Shown piece by piece: positions 18,031 through 26,655 of a stretch of DNA of 64,000 nt. The stretch spans positions 230,727-294,726 of the forward strand of contig NZ_BDCI01000015.1 in assembly GCF_001613425.1 (NCBI RefSeq), read 5' to 3'. Both the position numbers and the translations under genes were made by a program. The first letter of the stretch is position 1; the number at the start of each line of letters is the position of its first letter. This DNA is from Nocardia vulneris (GTDB taxonomy: Bacteria > Actinomycetota > Actinomycetes > Mycobacteriales > Mycobacteriaceae). The notes below the pieces were generated by a model that saw only the letters and a program-made list of their open reading frames with translations, was not told the origin of the DNA and searched no databases.

Positions 18031-18674
18031 GGCAGTAGTCCGGCGCGCTGGGCGAGCAGCGCCGCTTGCACCCGGCTGCTCACGCGCAGTTTGGTGAAGA
18101 TCGCGCTGACATGGTCTTTCACCGTGCCGACGCTTAGATGGATCTGCTGCCCGATCTCGGCGTTGGACAGTCCCGCGGCCAGTTCGACGAGCACCGCGCG
18201 TTCGCGTTCGGTCAGCCGCTCGACGCGCGCGGCCTCGGCGTCGAACTCGGCGGTGGTGGCCGGTTCGGCATTACGCAACAGCGCCGCGGACGCCTTCGGC
18301 GACAGCACGACACCGCCGGCGGCGAGCGTGCGCGTCAGTTGGGCGAGTTGCTCCGGCTCGGTATCCTTGAGCACGAAACCTGCTGCGCCCGAACGCAATG
18401 CGGAAAGGATGTATTCGTCGGTGTCGAAGGTGGTCAGCATCGCCACCACGGGAGCCTCGGGCAGCGCGCGCAGCAGGCGCAGCACCGCGAGCCCGTCGAC
18501 GTCGGGCATCCTGATATCGAGCAGCACCACGTCGGGCCGTTCCCGCTCGACCGCCGCCACCGCCTCCGAACCGGTCGCCGTGGCCACCACCTCGATATCG
18601 GCCGCGGCGTTCAGGATCAGCTCGAATCCGGAGCGCACCAGCGCCTCGTCGTCGACGACCACCACCCGAATCAT
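18027..18674 (-). CDS. NarL/LuxR-family response regulator
   Basis: A 215-residue protein from ATG 18674. The receiver domain has the acidic pair DDE near residue 8, the phospho-acceptor D53 in VVLLDIRMPDVDG, and the conserved Thr and Lys in the TTFD and LKDTEP segments. The C-terminal LuxR helix-turn-helix is LTERERAVLVELAAGLSNAEIGQQIHLSVGTVKDHVSAIFTKL. The gene order is regulator then kinase with a 4-bp overlap, so this is a complete two-component pair. Its target is unknown; the divergent DUF418 gene is a candidate. Confidence 0.93.
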   Translation of the reverse strand: MIRVVVVDDEALVRSGFELILNAAADIEVVATATGSEAVAAVERERPDVVLLDIRMPDVDGLAVLRLLRALPEAPVVAMLTTFDTDEYILSALRSGAAGFVLKDTEPEQLAQLTRTLAAGGVVLSPKASAALLRNAEPATTAEFDAEAARVERLTERERAVLVELAAGLSNAEIGQQIHLSVGTVKDHVSAIFTKLRVSSRVQAALLAQRAGLLP

Positions 18675-18988
18675 TCGCTCATACCCTTTTCGCCGTCGTT
18701 GCCCGCTCCCTGTCGAGCCTAGATCTGCCCTGTTCACCGGGCTGCGCACGACCCCGGCGGACAGCCGGACGGCGGGGGTGGACCAGCCGATCGGCGCAGC
18801 GGCGCGGCCGACGGGCGGACCGGCTCCGGACCTGCGCCGGATACCCGCCGCGCGGTCCGTCGCCGAGGCTGAAGAACATGGCACACCATGGTGTTCCGGC
18901 CGCGTCGGTCGCGACCGGACCGGAGCGTGCGGCAGGTGGTCGGCGGGACGGGGTCGCGGCGGTGACGGTGCAGCGGGGGTGGACCGGG

Positions 18989-20185
18989 ATGACGCCGGCT
19001 GAGGTGGCGCGGGTCGAACCCGCGGACGGCGCGACGGCCCGTGCGGCCGGACGGCTGATCGGGGTCGATCTCGCTCGCGGGATCGCGGTGCTCGGCATGT
19101 TCGCGGCTCACCTCGGGCCGACACCCGACCACGGCGGGGTCGTCGGGTTCGTCATGGAGCTGGCGCACGGGCGGTCCTCCGCGCTGTTCGCGTTCCTCGC
19201 CGGATTCTCGATCGTGCTGATCACCGGGCGGCGGGTGCCCAAGACCGGGCGCGACGGCCGCCAGGCGGTGGTGAAAGTCCTGATCCGGGCGGGCATCCTG
19301 CTGGTGGTCGGCACCGGGCTGACCGCGCTCGGCACGCCGGTCGAGGTGATTCTGGCCTACTACGGGTTGTATTTCGTGCTGGCGCTGCCGCTGTCGCGGC
19401 TGCGCGCCATGACGCTGGCGGTGCTCGCCGCGCTGAGCGCGCTCGTGTTGCCGCAGATCTGGTTCCTGGTGACCGATGCACCGCCCGGCTGGTTCGACGC
19501 CGTCGACGGCCACGATCCGCTCGCGTGGGCCAGCGGTCGCGGCGACGCGGTCGGCAGCCCCGGCGGGCTGATCGGCCTGCTGTTCACCGGCAGCTATCCG
19601 GCGCTGACCTGGCTGCCGTTCGTGCTCGCGGGCATGGCGGTGGCGCGACTAGACCTGTCCGACAGGGTGATTCGGCTCCGGGTGCTGGCGGTCGGGATCG
19701 CGCTCGCGGTACTGGGTTACGGCGGCTCCGCGGTGGCGTTGCGGGTGGTACCCGGTACGGTGCCGTCGGCCGGGCTGATGGATGCGCCGTGGTGGTCCGA
19801 TCTGGCCGAGGAACAGCCCGGCTGGCGGGAGCAACTGGTCGCGGTGCCGCACAGCGAGACGACGCTGTCGATCGTCGCGAACACCGGTGTGGCCATCGCG
19901 GTCCTGATCGCCGGTGTGCTGGCGTGTGCTCGGTCCGGCTGGTTCCGCCGGGTGAGCGCGCCGCTGATCGCGGTCGGCACCATGTCGTTGACCGCGTATG
20001 TGTTCCATATCGTCGCCGTGGCGATCCTCGGCATCGACACGCTCCCCGCGGACAGTCTTCCGGTGCTGCTCGGCCTCAGCGCGATCATCCTGATGTTCGC
20101 CTACTGCTGGACCCGCTTCTTCGCCCGCGGCCCGCTCGAATGGTTGCTGCACCGGGCCACCGCCGTGGCCGGGCGGGTCCGGTGA
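18989..20185 (+). CDS. DUF418-type polytopic membrane protein
   Basis: A 398-residue protein from ATG 18989. An in-frame ATG at 18878 would add 37 poorly conserved residues, and GGGGGTGG upstream of 18989 favours the shorter form. The opening GRLIGVDLARGIAVLGMFAAH is typical of the DUF418 and DUF1624/acyltransferase-like superfamily. About ten hydrophobic segments follow, ending in a DUF418-like region (GTMSLTAYVFHIVAV then FFARGPLEWLLHR). The family is thought to be related to membrane acyltransferases, but its substrate is unknown. Divergent from the two-component pair across about 315 bp in which no gene was seen. Confidence 0.82.
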   Translation: MTPAEVARVEPADGATARAAGRLIGVDLARGIAVLGMFAAHLGPTPDHGGVVGFVMELAHGRSSALFAFLAGFSIVLITGRRVPKTGRDGRQAVVKVLIRAGILLVVGTGLTALGTPVEVILAYYGLYFVLALPLSRLRAMTLAVLAALSALVLPQIWFLVTDAPPGWFDAVDGHDPLAWASGRGDAVGSPGGLIGLLFTGSYPALTWLPFVLAGMAVARLDLSDRVIRLRVLAVGIALAVLGYGGSAVALRVVPGTVPSAGLMDAPWWSDLAEEQPGWREQLVAVPHSETTLSIVANTGVAIAVLIAGVLACARSGWFRRVSAPLIAVGTMSLTAYVFHIVAVAILGIDTLPADSLPVLLGLSAIILMFAYCWTRFFARGPLEWLLHRATAVAGRVR

Positions 20186-20236
20186 TCGTCCGACGGGGTC
20201 TGTGCCAGGGACAGTGCGGGCGGTAGCGTCGGCGGA

Positions 20237-21349
20237 ATGAAGATTCGTGGGGCGGTCCTGGAGCAGATCGCGGCGCCCGTGCCGTTTGCCGAATCGACGC
20301 CGATCCGGGTGAGTGAGCTGGAACTCGGCGCGCCCGGTCCGGGTGAGCTGCTGGTTCGGATCGAGGCGGCCGGGCTGTGCCATTCGGACCTGTCCGTGGT
20401 GGACGGCAACCGGGTGCGCCCGGTGCCCATGTTGCTCGGGCACGAGGCGGCAGGCCGGGTCGAGGCGATCGGACCGGGGGAGAGCGACCTCGCGCTCGGA
20501 CAGCGCGTGGTGATGACCTTCCTGCCGCGGTGCGGCGAGTGCGCGGGCTGCGCGACCGACGGGCGCACGCCGTGCGTGCCCGGCAGCGTCGCCAACAACG
20601 CGGGCGAACTGCTCGGCGGTGGCCGGCGGCTGCACCGCGACGGTGCGGAGGTACACCACCATCTGGGCGTGTCCGCCTTCGCCACGCACGCCGTGGTGGA
20701 TCGCCGATCGGTGGTTCCCGTGGCCGACGACGTGCCGCCCGAGGTGGCCGCCGTGCTCGGCTGTGCGGTGCTGACCGGCGGTGGCGCGCTGCTCAATTCG
20801 GCGAAGCCGGGGCCCGGCGACCGGATCATGGTGGTCGGGCTCGGCGGTGTCGGCATGGCCGCGGTGCTCGTCGCGGTATCGCTCGCGGCCGCCGGGCACG
20901 AGGTGATCGCCGTCGACACGGTGCCGGAAAAGCTGAGCCTGGCCACGGAATTGGGTGCCACCGCGGCGTACACCCCGGGGCAGGTGGCCGAACTCGGCGT
21001 GCAGGCGGAGATCGTCGTGGAGGCCGCGGGCAATATCCGCGCCTTCGAAACCGCGGTCGCCGCAACGGCTCCCGGCGGTACCACGGTCACCGTCGGGCTG
21101 CCCGCGCCCGACGCGCGCGCCACCATCTCGCCGCTCGCCCTGGTCGCGCAGGGTCGGTCGATCGTCGGCAGCTACCTCGGCTCCGCCGTGCCCGCCCGCG
21201 ACATCCCGGCCTACGTCGACATGTGGCGCGCGGGCAGGCTACCGGTCGAGCGGCTGGTCTCCGCGCATATCGGGCTCGACGAGATCAACCGTGCCATGGA
21301 CGAATTGGCCGCGGGCCACGCGCTGCGCCAGGTGATCGTCTTCGACTGA
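20237..21349 (+). CDS. Zinc-dependent alcohol dehydrogenase (MDR superfamily)
   Basis: A 370-residue protein from ATG 20237. Catalytic zinc ligands are C48 and the HE pair at 69-70 (GHEAAGRVEAIG). Structural zinc cysteines are C99, C102, C105 and C113 (CGECAGC...TPC). The Rossmann motif is VVGLGGVGMAA, and D in VIAVDTVPEK indicates NAD preference. It belongs to the same class as actinobacterial mycothiol/formaldehyde and aryl alcohol dehydrogenases, but the substrate is not determinable. It begins 51 bp after the DUF418 gene on the same strand and is convergent with a MarR gene. Confidence 0.9.
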   Translation: MKIRGAVLEQIAAPVPFAESTPIRVSELELGAPGPGELLVRIEAAGLCHSDLSVVDGNRVRPVPMLLGHEAAGRVEAIGPGESDLALGQRVVMTFLPRCGECAGCATDGRTPCVPGSVANNAGELLGGGRRLHRDGAEVHHHLGVSAFATHAVVDRRSVVPVADDVPPEVAAVLGCAVLTGGGALLNSAKPGPGDRIMVVGLGGVGMAAVLVAVSLAAAGHEVIAVDTVPEKLSLATELGATAAYTPGQVAELGVQAEIVVEAAGNIRAFETAVAATAPGGTTVTVGLPAPDARATISPLALVAQGRSIVGSYLGSAVPARDIPAYVDMWRAGRLPVERLVSAHIGLDEINRAMDELAAGHALRQVIVFD

Positions 21350-21386
21350 GCGCAGCACTGCGCCGGACCTCGAGTTCCGGGTGCGC
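21350..21386. terminator. Weak hairpins between convergent genes
   Basis: GCGCA/TGCGC around a 4-nt loop at 21350-21363, then CCGGA/TCCGG just after, fill the short space between the convergent alcohol dehydrogenase and MarR genes. They could act as a bidirectional terminator. No T-tract is present. Confidence 0.35.
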
Positions 21387-21395
21387 CCGGCGTTG

Positions 21396-21824
21396 TCAGC
21401 CCTCCAGCGCGTCCACGAAACGGCTCAGCAGGCGAGCGAATTCGGCGCGCTCGGCGGCGGTCCAGTCGGCCATGGCCGCGGCCATCGCCGACCGCCTGCC
21501 CGCCTCGGCGACGGCGATGGCGCGGTCGCCGTCGGCGGTGAGCCGCAGGACCGAGCGGCGACCGTCTCGCTGATCGGCGGTCCGTTCCAGTAGTCCGAGG
21601 GAAACCGCCTGTGCGACAAGGCGGCTCGCGCGCGGTTGATCGACGCCCAACGCGGCGGCCAGCATGGTCACCGTGCGACTCGGGTCGGCGGCGACCGCGT
21701 CCAGCGCCCGGAACACGGCGACGGGGATGGGGGAGTCGCGACCGAGCGCGCCCCGGGTCTGCCTGCGCCGGATCCGGACCATCGCCGCCGCCACGGCCGC
21801 GGTGACCTCGTCCTGCTCTGTCAT
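21396..21824 (-). CDS. MarR-family transcriptional regulator
   Basis: A 142-residue protein from ATG 21824, with GAGGGA as ribosome-binding site. The winged-helix core runs TVTMLAAALGVDQPRASRLVAQAVSLGLLERTADQRDGRRSVLRLTADG, the usual MarR recognition helix and D-R-R wing. N- and C-terminal helices form the dimer interface. It is divergent from a second MarR-type gene, and a perfect palindrome lies between them. It probably autoregulates and controls the divergent gene in response to an unknown ligand. Confidence 0.9.
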   Translation of the reverse strand: MTEQDEVTAAVAAAMVRIRRRQTRGALGRDSPIPVAVFRALDAVAADPSRTVTMLAAALGVDQPRASRLVAQAVSLGLLERTADQRDGRRSVLRLTADGDRAIAVAEAGRRSAMAAAMADWTAAERAEFARLLSRFVDALEG

Positions 21825-21860
21825 CGCTGCTCCCTCGTCCGCTCTTTCGTCACTCGGATT

Positions 21861-21880
21861 TGCATGTAATCTTACATGCA
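21861..21880. promoter_or_regulatory. Perfect 20-bp palindromic operator between divergent MarR genes
   Basis: TGCATGTAA (21861-21869), a 2-bp centre TC, and TTACATGCA (21872-21880) form a perfect dyad typical of MarR binding sites. A further TGCATG occurs shortly downstream (21892-21897). The site lies 28 bp before the rightward start at 21909, so binding would block that promoter. Confidence 0.75.
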
Positions 21881-21908
21881 GTTGCACTTATGCATGCTTG
21901 GAGGAGTC

Positions 21909-22346
21909 ATGGCTGTACAGCGCCGGATCGGGTGCTGGCTCGTCGAACTCGATCGCCTGATCAACGAGCGATTCGACGAGGACCTCGCCGCGGGCGGATT
22001 GAGTCGCAGGCACTGGCAGATCCTGCATTCGCTGGCCGACGGGCCGCAGCCGGCGGCGGAGGTGCGGGCCGCGCTCGACGCGTTCCTGGCCGACGAAGCG
22101 GCGTGGGACGAGGAGGTCGCGGCCCTGGTGGCGGACGGCTCGGTCGTCGCCGAGGCGGGCACGCTTGCGCTGACCGATGCGGGACGAAACATGCACGCGC
22201 AGGCCTGGATTCGGATCCGGGCGCGACGCCGCGCGATGACCGAGGGGGTCAGCGACGAGCAGTTCGCCGACACGCTGTGGGTGCTGCAGAAGATGGCCGC
22301 CAATATGTCTGGCGCTGCGCCCGAGCGGCGCGTAGCCTTGGATTGA
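21909..22346 (+). CDS. MarR-like winged-helix protein
   Basis: A 145-residue protein from ATG 21909, with GGAGGAG immediately upstream. The order of helices LVELDRLINERFDEDLAAGGLSRRHWQILHSLA, then a two-helix segment and VAALVADGSVVAEAGTLALTDAGR, matches a MarR-type winged helix with a shortened wing. It resembles actinobacterial MarR homologues that pair with a canonical MarR gene. Its ligand and targets are unknown. The likely regulator is the divergent MarR protein through the palindrome at 21861-21880. Confidence 0.7.
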   Translation: MAVQRRIGCWLVELDRLINERFDEDLAAGGLSRRHWQILHSLADGPQPAAEVRAALDAFLADEAAWDEEVAALVADGSVVAEAGTLALTDAGRNMHAQAWIRIRARRRAMTEGVSDEQFADTLWVLQKMAANMSGAAPERRVALD

Positions 22347-22380
22347 CCAGAGTAGTCATAATAGTCGAAACGGGGATCGG

Positions 22381-22656
22381 ATGACTCGGAAGCGGCCGCA
22401 GCGCCCGGACATCGTGTGGCCGCTCGCCGACGCGAAGGCTCGACTGTCCGAGTTGATCGACACCGTAGAGCGGGAGGGGCCGCAAGTGATCAGCAAGCAC
22501 GGACGTGAAGTCGCGGTAGTCGTGCCCATCGACGAATGGGACCAGAAGACAAGCCGGAAGGGCAGTCTCGCGGAGTTCTTCGCCGATTCGCCGCTGCGTA
22601 ATTCCGGTCTAGAGATCGAACGTATCCGGTCGGAACTGCGCGACATCGACCTGTGA
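22381..22656 (+). CDS. Type II antitoxin, Phd/YefM family
   Basis: A 91-residue protein from ATG 22381. The N-terminal half WPLADAKARLSELIDTVEREGPQVISKHGREVAVVVPIDEW is the Phd/YefM DNA-binding dimer. The C-terminal third (LRNSGLEIERIRSELRDIDL) is the acidic helix that would wrap the toxin. The stop overlaps the GTG start of the toxin gene (GTGA), as usual for such modules. The antitoxin probably represses the pair. A TAGTC...TAGTC direct repeat lies in the promoter region just upstream (22353-22366). Confidence 0.9.
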   Translation: MTRKRPQRPDIVWPLADAKARLSELIDTVEREGPQVISKHGREVAVVVPIDEWDQKTSRKGSLAEFFADSPLRNSGLEIERIRSELRDIDL

Positions 22657-23078
22657 AAAACTACGTTCTCGACACCTGTGCCGTGTCGGAATGGATGAAG
22701 CCGCAACCGGATCCGGGCCTCATCCGTTGGTTGCACACAGCGGATGAGGACCGGCTCCACCTCAGCGTCATCACCCTGGGGGAGATTCGGAAGGGCATCG
22801 AAAAGCTACCGGATTCGCCCAAGCGGCAGCGGCTGGTGGAGTGGTTGACGGAGTCGTTGCTCACCCGCTTCGGGCGGCGCATCTTGCCGGTCGATGCGGT
22901 GGTGGCCCAAGCCTGGGGACGCCTGGCGGCCAGGCTCGAGCAAGGTGGGACGTCCGTTGAATCGGCGGATGTGTTGATCGCGGCAACTGCGGAGTCGCAC
23001 GGCTTCACGGTTGTCACTCGTAATGTGAAGCATTTCGAGCCGACCGGCGTTCCGCTGGTCTGCCCATGGGGTGAATAG
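22653..23078 (+). CDS. Type II toxin, PIN-domain ribonuclease (VapC/FitB-like)
   Basis: A 141-residue protein from GTG 22653, overlapping the antitoxin stop. PIN catalytic acids are visible: D7 in YVLDTCAVSEW, E44 in ITLGEIRKG, and D106 in SADVLIAATA, followed by VVTRNVKHF. PIN toxins of this subgroup cleave tRNA or other RNA when free of antitoxin. Pairing with a Phd/YefM-type rather than VapB-type antitoxin is the FitAB/StbB pattern. GC content is slightly lower than neighbours, compatible with transfer. Confidence 0.92.
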   Translation: MKNYVLDTCAVSEWMKPQPDPGLIRWLHTADEDRLHLSVITLGEIRKGIEKLPDSPKRQRLVEWLTESLLTRFGRRILPVDAVVAQAWGRLAARLEQGGTSVESADVLIAATAESHGFTVVTRNVKHFEPTGVPLVCPWGE

Positions 23079-23900
23079 TCAAGTGCGGCTGAGGAACTCG
23101 GTCACCAAGGCGATGTAGTCGGCGGTGCGGCTGATCGCCAGGGAGTGGCCGCCCTCGGCGAACGTGCGGTATTCGGAGCCCGGATGTAGCTCGCGTAGGC
23201 GATCGGTGTGGGTGGTGGTGATCAGCGGATCGTCGTCCGCACGGAAGATCAGCGTCGGCCCCGACCAGGCAGGGCCGCGCAGGAGATCGTCGACCTGCTC
23301 GGCGAGTTCCAGGAGCAGCCCATACGAATTCGCGGAGCCGACACTGCCGTGCACATCGGACGCGCGCAGCACCTGATCGATCCAGAACTCGGCCTCGTCG
23401 GAATCCTTCCAGGTGGCGCGCAACGCGGTCTGGATCGCCTCGCGGGTTTCCGGCCACGGCGTCGCCAACGTGACCTCGATCCGCGCCCGCAGCCGGTCCA
23501 CATCCTCGGAGCCGTACAAACCCGTGCTCGAGAACGTCAGTGATCGGACGCGCTCCGGAACCCGGCGCGACAGCAGCTCGGCGTACATGCCACCCGCGGA
23601 CTGTCCCACCACATGCGCCCGCTCGATGCCCTCCGCGTCGAGCACCGCCACCAATCCGTCGACCAGCTCGGCGCACGAGGAGATACTCGACGGATAGTCG
23701 GGCGCGATCGTCCGGAACCGTGGCGTCAGCGCGAGCGCCACATCCAGCCAGCCGATACCGATCCCGGCACCGCCGGTGAGCAGCAGTACCGGATCGCCCG
23801 CACCGCCCGCGTAATAGTGCCAATCATGGTGTCCGACAGTCGACTTCCGGCTGTCGTGTGCGTCGAGAAATGCTGCTGCCCGGGCCTGAATCGAAGTCAC
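23079..23900 (-). CDS. Alpha/beta-hydrolase
   Basis: About 273 residues from GTG 23900; GTG 23909 and TTG 23936 are alternatives. The oxyanion-hole segment LLTGGAGIGIGWLD, the nucleophile elbow GQSAGG, the acid in FRADDDPL and the final histidine in EGGHSLA complete an alpha/beta-hydrolase triad. A short cap lies after the elbow. The substrate is unknown; the family includes esterases, epoxide hydrolases and haloperoxidases. The stop abuts the convergent toxin gene with no intervening base. Confidence 0.85.
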   Translation of the reverse strand: MTSIQARAAAFLDAHDSRKSTVGHHDWHYYAGGAGDPVLLLTGGAGIGIGWLDVALALTPRFRTIAPDYPSSISSCAELVDGLVAVLDAEGIERAHVVGQSAGGMYAELLSRRVPERVRSLTFSSTGLYGSEDVDRLRARIEVTLATPWPETREAIQTALRATWKDSDEAEFWIDQVLRASDVHGSVGSANSYGLLLELAEQVDDLLRGPAWSGPTLIFRADDDPLITTTHTDRLRELHPGSEYRTFAEGGHSLAISRTADYIALVTEFLSRT

Positions 23901-24030
23901 CCTGGTGACCGTAGGGCAGAAAACGGACAGGCGCAATTATGCGCATGTAGCAATGTAAATCACAGAGGTCAGCGAACCGACGCGGCGACCAGGTCGATAG
24001 GCTGACACCGACAACGAGGACTGAGGAGAT

Positions 24031-24780
24031 GTGGTGACCATTCGGGTCGGAGTGCTGGGAGCGCGCGGCAAAGTCGGACAGGCCATCTGTGCGGCCGTGG
24101 CAGCGGCCGACGACCTGGAGCTGGTCGCGGCCGTCGACAAGGACGACGCGCTCGACACCTTCACCGCGGCGAACACGCAGGTGGTCGTCGACTTCACGCA
24201 CCCCGACGTGGTGATGGACAATCTGAAGTTCCTGGTGGGCAACGGCATCCACGCGGTGGTCGGCACCACCGGCTTCGACGCGGCCCGGCTCGACGAGGTG
24301 CGCGGCTGGCTCGCCGACCGGCCCGAGACCGGCGTGCTGATCGCCCCGAACTTCGCCATCGGCGCCGTGCTGTCCATGCGCTTCGCCGAACAGGCCGCGC
24401 GGTTCTTCGACTCCGTCGAGGTGATCGAGTTGCATCACCCGAACAAGGCCGACGCGCCGTCCGGCACCGCCTACCGCACCGCCGGGTTGATCGCCGCGGC
24501 CCGCGACAAGGCGGGCGTGGGCCGCAGTCCCGACGCCACCAGCACCGAGCTCGACGGCGCGCGCGGCGCCGACGTCGACGGCGTGCGGGTGCACTCGGTG
24601 CGCCTCGCCGGACTCGTCGCCCACCAGGAGGTGCTGTTCGGCACCCAGGGCGAGACCCTCACCATCCGGCACGACTCCATCGACCGCTCGTCCTTCGCGC
24701 CGGGCGTGCTGCTCGGGGTCCGGGAGATCGCCGGTCGTCCCGGACTGACCGTCGGCCTCGACCCCTTCCTCGACCTGTGA
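24031..24780 (+). CDS. dapB: 4-hydroxy-tetrahydrodipicolinate reductase
   Basis: About 249 residues. Tandem GTG codons at 24031 and 24034 follow the ribosome-binding site GAGGAG; the second is the better spaced. The nucleotide-binding motif is VGVLGARGKVG, the substrate region is ELHHPNKADAPSGTA, and VVGTTGF and IAPNFAIGAVL are family signatures. It reduces 4-hydroxytetrahydrodipicolinate to tetrahydrodipicolinate in the lysine/diaminopimelate pathway that feeds the peptidoglycan. The two genes downstream follow as in mycobacteria, but dapA is 6 kb away. Confidence 0.97.
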   Translation: MVTIRVGVLGARGKVGQAICAAVAAADDLELVAAVDKDDALDTFTAANTQVVVDFTHPDVVMDNLKFLVGNGIHAVVGTTGFDAARLDEVRGWLADRPETGVLIAPNFAIGAVLSMRFAEQAARFFDSVEVIELHHPNKADAPSGTAYRTAGLIAAARDKAGVGRSPDATSTELDGARGADVDGVRVHSVRLAGLVAHQEVLFGTQGETLTIRHDSIDRSSFAPGVLLGVREIAGRPGLTVGLDPFLDL

Positions 24781-24811
24781 ATACGCACGCGCTGGGCGCG
24801 GCGGTGTCCCG

Positions 24812-25315
24812 GTGAACGCCGCGGCCGCCGAGGGCGACAAGCAGAACCGCGACGTGGTCAAGGTCGTCGCGTTCCTCGCGGTCCTGGTCGTCGTCCTCGT
24901 CTTCTATTTCGTGCTGCTCGGCCGAATCGCGTTCAGCCTCATCGCCTCCGGCGAGATCGCCGCGATCCTCATCGGGGTCGGCGTGCTGATCCTGCCGCTG
25001 GTCGGGGTCTGGATCGTCACCGCGACCGTGCGGGCCGCGCTGGCCCACCAGCACCTGGCCCGGCGCATGCACGACGAGGGCCGGGAACTCGACATCAGCG
25101 AGCTGCCGCGCCGGCCCTCCGGCCGGATCGAACGCGCCGCCGCCGACGAGCTGTTCAACCAGGTCAAAGCGGAATGGGAAGCCGATCCCGACAACTGGCG
25201 GGTGTCGTATCGGCTGGCCCGCGCCTACGACTACGCGGGAGACCGCGGGCGGGCCCGCGACACCATGCGCCGCGCCGTCGCGCTGGAACGACTCGAACGC
25301 GAACAGCGGGCATAG
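24812..25315 (+). CDS. Conserved membrane protein (Rv2772c-like)
   Basis: A 167-residue protein from GTG 24812. Two transmembrane segments (about residues 17-38 and 45-70) are followed by a soluble tail with TPR-like sequence (ADELFNQVKAEWEADPDNWRVSYRLARAYDYAGDRGRARDTM, quoted here by its key residues W-D-R-A-Y-G). It is preserved next to dapB in mycobacteria and nocardiae. The function is unknown; the tail suggests a protein-binding role at the membrane. It is 31 bp after dapB and probably cotranscribed. Confidence 0.8.
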   Translation: MNAAAAEGDKQNRDVVKVVAFLAVLVVVLVFYFVLLGRIAFSLIASGEIAAILIGVGVLILPLVGVWIVTATVRAALAHQHLARRMHDEGRELDISELPRRPSGRIERAAADELFNQVKAEWEADPDNWRVSYRLARAYDYAGDRGRARDTMRRAVALERLEREQRA

Positions 25316-25341
25316 CCCCCGGACGCGGATAGGCTCGTCGG

Positions 25342-25797
25342 GTGCCGCAGTTGCTGATCGTTCATCACACACCTTCCCCGCACATGCAGGCGATGTTCGA
25401 GGCGGTGGTGTCGGGCGCGACCGACCCGGAGATCGAAGGGGTCGAGGTGGTGCGCCGGGCCGCATTGGGGGTGACCGCTTCGGATGTACTCGCGGCGGAC
25501 GGCTATCTGCTCGGCAGTCCGGCGAACCTCGGATATATGTCGGGCGCACTGAAACACGCCTTCGACACGTTCTATTATCCGTGCCTGGATTCCACCGGCG
25601 GCAGGCCGTTCGGTTTCTATCTGCACGGCAACGAAGGCACCGAAGGCGCCGAACGCGGCGTGACGAGTATCACCACCGGACTCGGCTGGACGCTTGCTGC
25701 CGCACCCGTAATCGTCTCTGGGCCACCGGGAAAGGACGACCTCCAGCGGTGCTGGGAACTGGGTGCGACCATTGCCGCCCAGCTTATGGACGTATGA
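25342..25797 (+). CDS. Flavodoxin-fold NAD(P)H-dependent oxidoreductase (Rv2771c-like)
   Basis: A 151-residue protein from GTG 25342. It begins LLIVHHTPSPHMQAMFEAVV, the phosphate-binding loop of a flavodoxin-like fold, followed by GYLLGSPANLGYMSGALKHAFDTFY, where the GSPxNxG loop contacts FMN. Small proteins of this type act as FMN reductases or quinone reductases. It follows the dapB-linked membrane protein after 26 bp and likely closes that operon. Confidence 0.82.
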   Translation: MPQLLIVHHTPSPHMQAMFEAVVSGATDPEIEGVEVVRRAALGVTASDVLAADGYLLGSPANLGYMSGALKHAFDTFYYPCLDSTGGRPFGFYLHGNEGTEGAERGVTSITTGLGWTLAAAPVIVSGPPGKDDLQRCWELGATIAAQLMDV

Positions 25798-25965
25798 CAG
25801 ATTTTTTCTCCGAAGTAGCTGGCGATGACAATACCTGCCGGTAGTCGACGCGAATGCGGCCCCGATTTCTAGTGTCTGACCATTCCGAGCGCGGGACCTG
25901 CATACTGACAGAACGTTGTCGCGGTGGGGATGTGAACGAGTTTGCTCGGGAATGGAGAATTTCAG

Positions 25966-26655
25966 GTGACGTTGGCCGAAGGGGGCGAAAACGTGTCGCG
26001 CCGGATCGGAGTGGTCGAAGACCACGAATCAGTCGCGATCGGGCTGGCCGCCATGCTGGCGCCGGAACCCGATCTCGATTTGGTGCTGACCGCCGGTACG
26101 GTGCCGGAACTGCTGGCCGCCGCGCAGAACTTGCCGCAACTCGACCTGGTCATGCTCGACCTACGACTGGCCGACGGGTCGAACCCCGAGGACAACGTGC
26201 GCACCCTGCGCGACCGCCTCGGGATCGAGGTGCTGATCTTCACCGGCGCCGACAACGCGTTCCTGGTGCGTTCCGCGGCCCGGGCCGGCGTGCTCGGCGT
26301 GGTGCGCAAGTCCGAGGACGTGCAGACCGTGGTCGCGGCCGTGCGCCGCGCGGCCTCGGGCGAACAGGTGGTGACCACCGACTGGGCCGCCGCCATCGAC
26401 GGTGACCCGCAACTGTCCGATCTGCGCCTGAGTCCGCGACAGCAAGAGGTGCTCACGCTCTACGCGTCGGGTGAGAAAGCCTCCCGCGTCGCGCGGCTGA
26501 CCGGCCTGTCCGAGCAGACGGTCAACGACTACCTCGGTCGCATTCGGCAGAAGTACGCCGACGCGGGACGTCCGGCGCCGACCAAGACCGACCTGTACAA
26601 GCGGGCGGTGGAGGACGGGTGGCTACCGGTGCCCGAGCGGAATTCGCGCACATGA
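25966..26655 (+). CDS. LuxR-type response regulator of a three-gene signalling operon
   Basis: About 229 residues. GTG 25966 is chosen because GGAG lies 10 bases upstream; TTG 25942 and GTG 25993 are alternatives. The receiver domain has VVEDHES and phospho-acceptor D65 in LVMLDLRLADG, with FTGAD and VRKSEDVQ for the switch Thr and Lys. The C-terminal LuxR helix-turn-helix (LSPRQQEVLTLYASGEKASRVARLTGLSEQTVNDYL) carries an extended tail with TKTDLYKRAVEDGWL, unlike the usual NarL ending. Its stop overlaps the kinase start by 4 bp (ATGA). Confidence 0.88.
   Translation: MTLAEGGENVSRRIGVVEDHESVAIGLAAMLAPEPDLDLVLTAGTVPELLAAAQNLPQLDLVMLDLRLADGSNPEDNVRTLRDRLGIEVLIFTGADNAFLVRSAARAGVLGVVRKSEDVQTVVAAVRRAASGEQVVTTDWAAAIDGDPQLSDLRLSPRQQEVLTLYASGEKASRVARLTGLSEQTVNDYLGRIRQKYADAGRPAPTKTDLYKRAVEDGWLPVPERNSRT

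Noticed and set aside
22343..22362. Promoter TTGACC with CATAAT for the toxin-antitoxin operon
   Set aside because: The two elements are only 8 bp apart, too close for a sigma-70-type promoter.
22381..23078. Genomic island around the toxin-antitoxin pair
   Set aside because: No integrase, transposase or flanking direct repeats were seen; it seems a stand-alone module.
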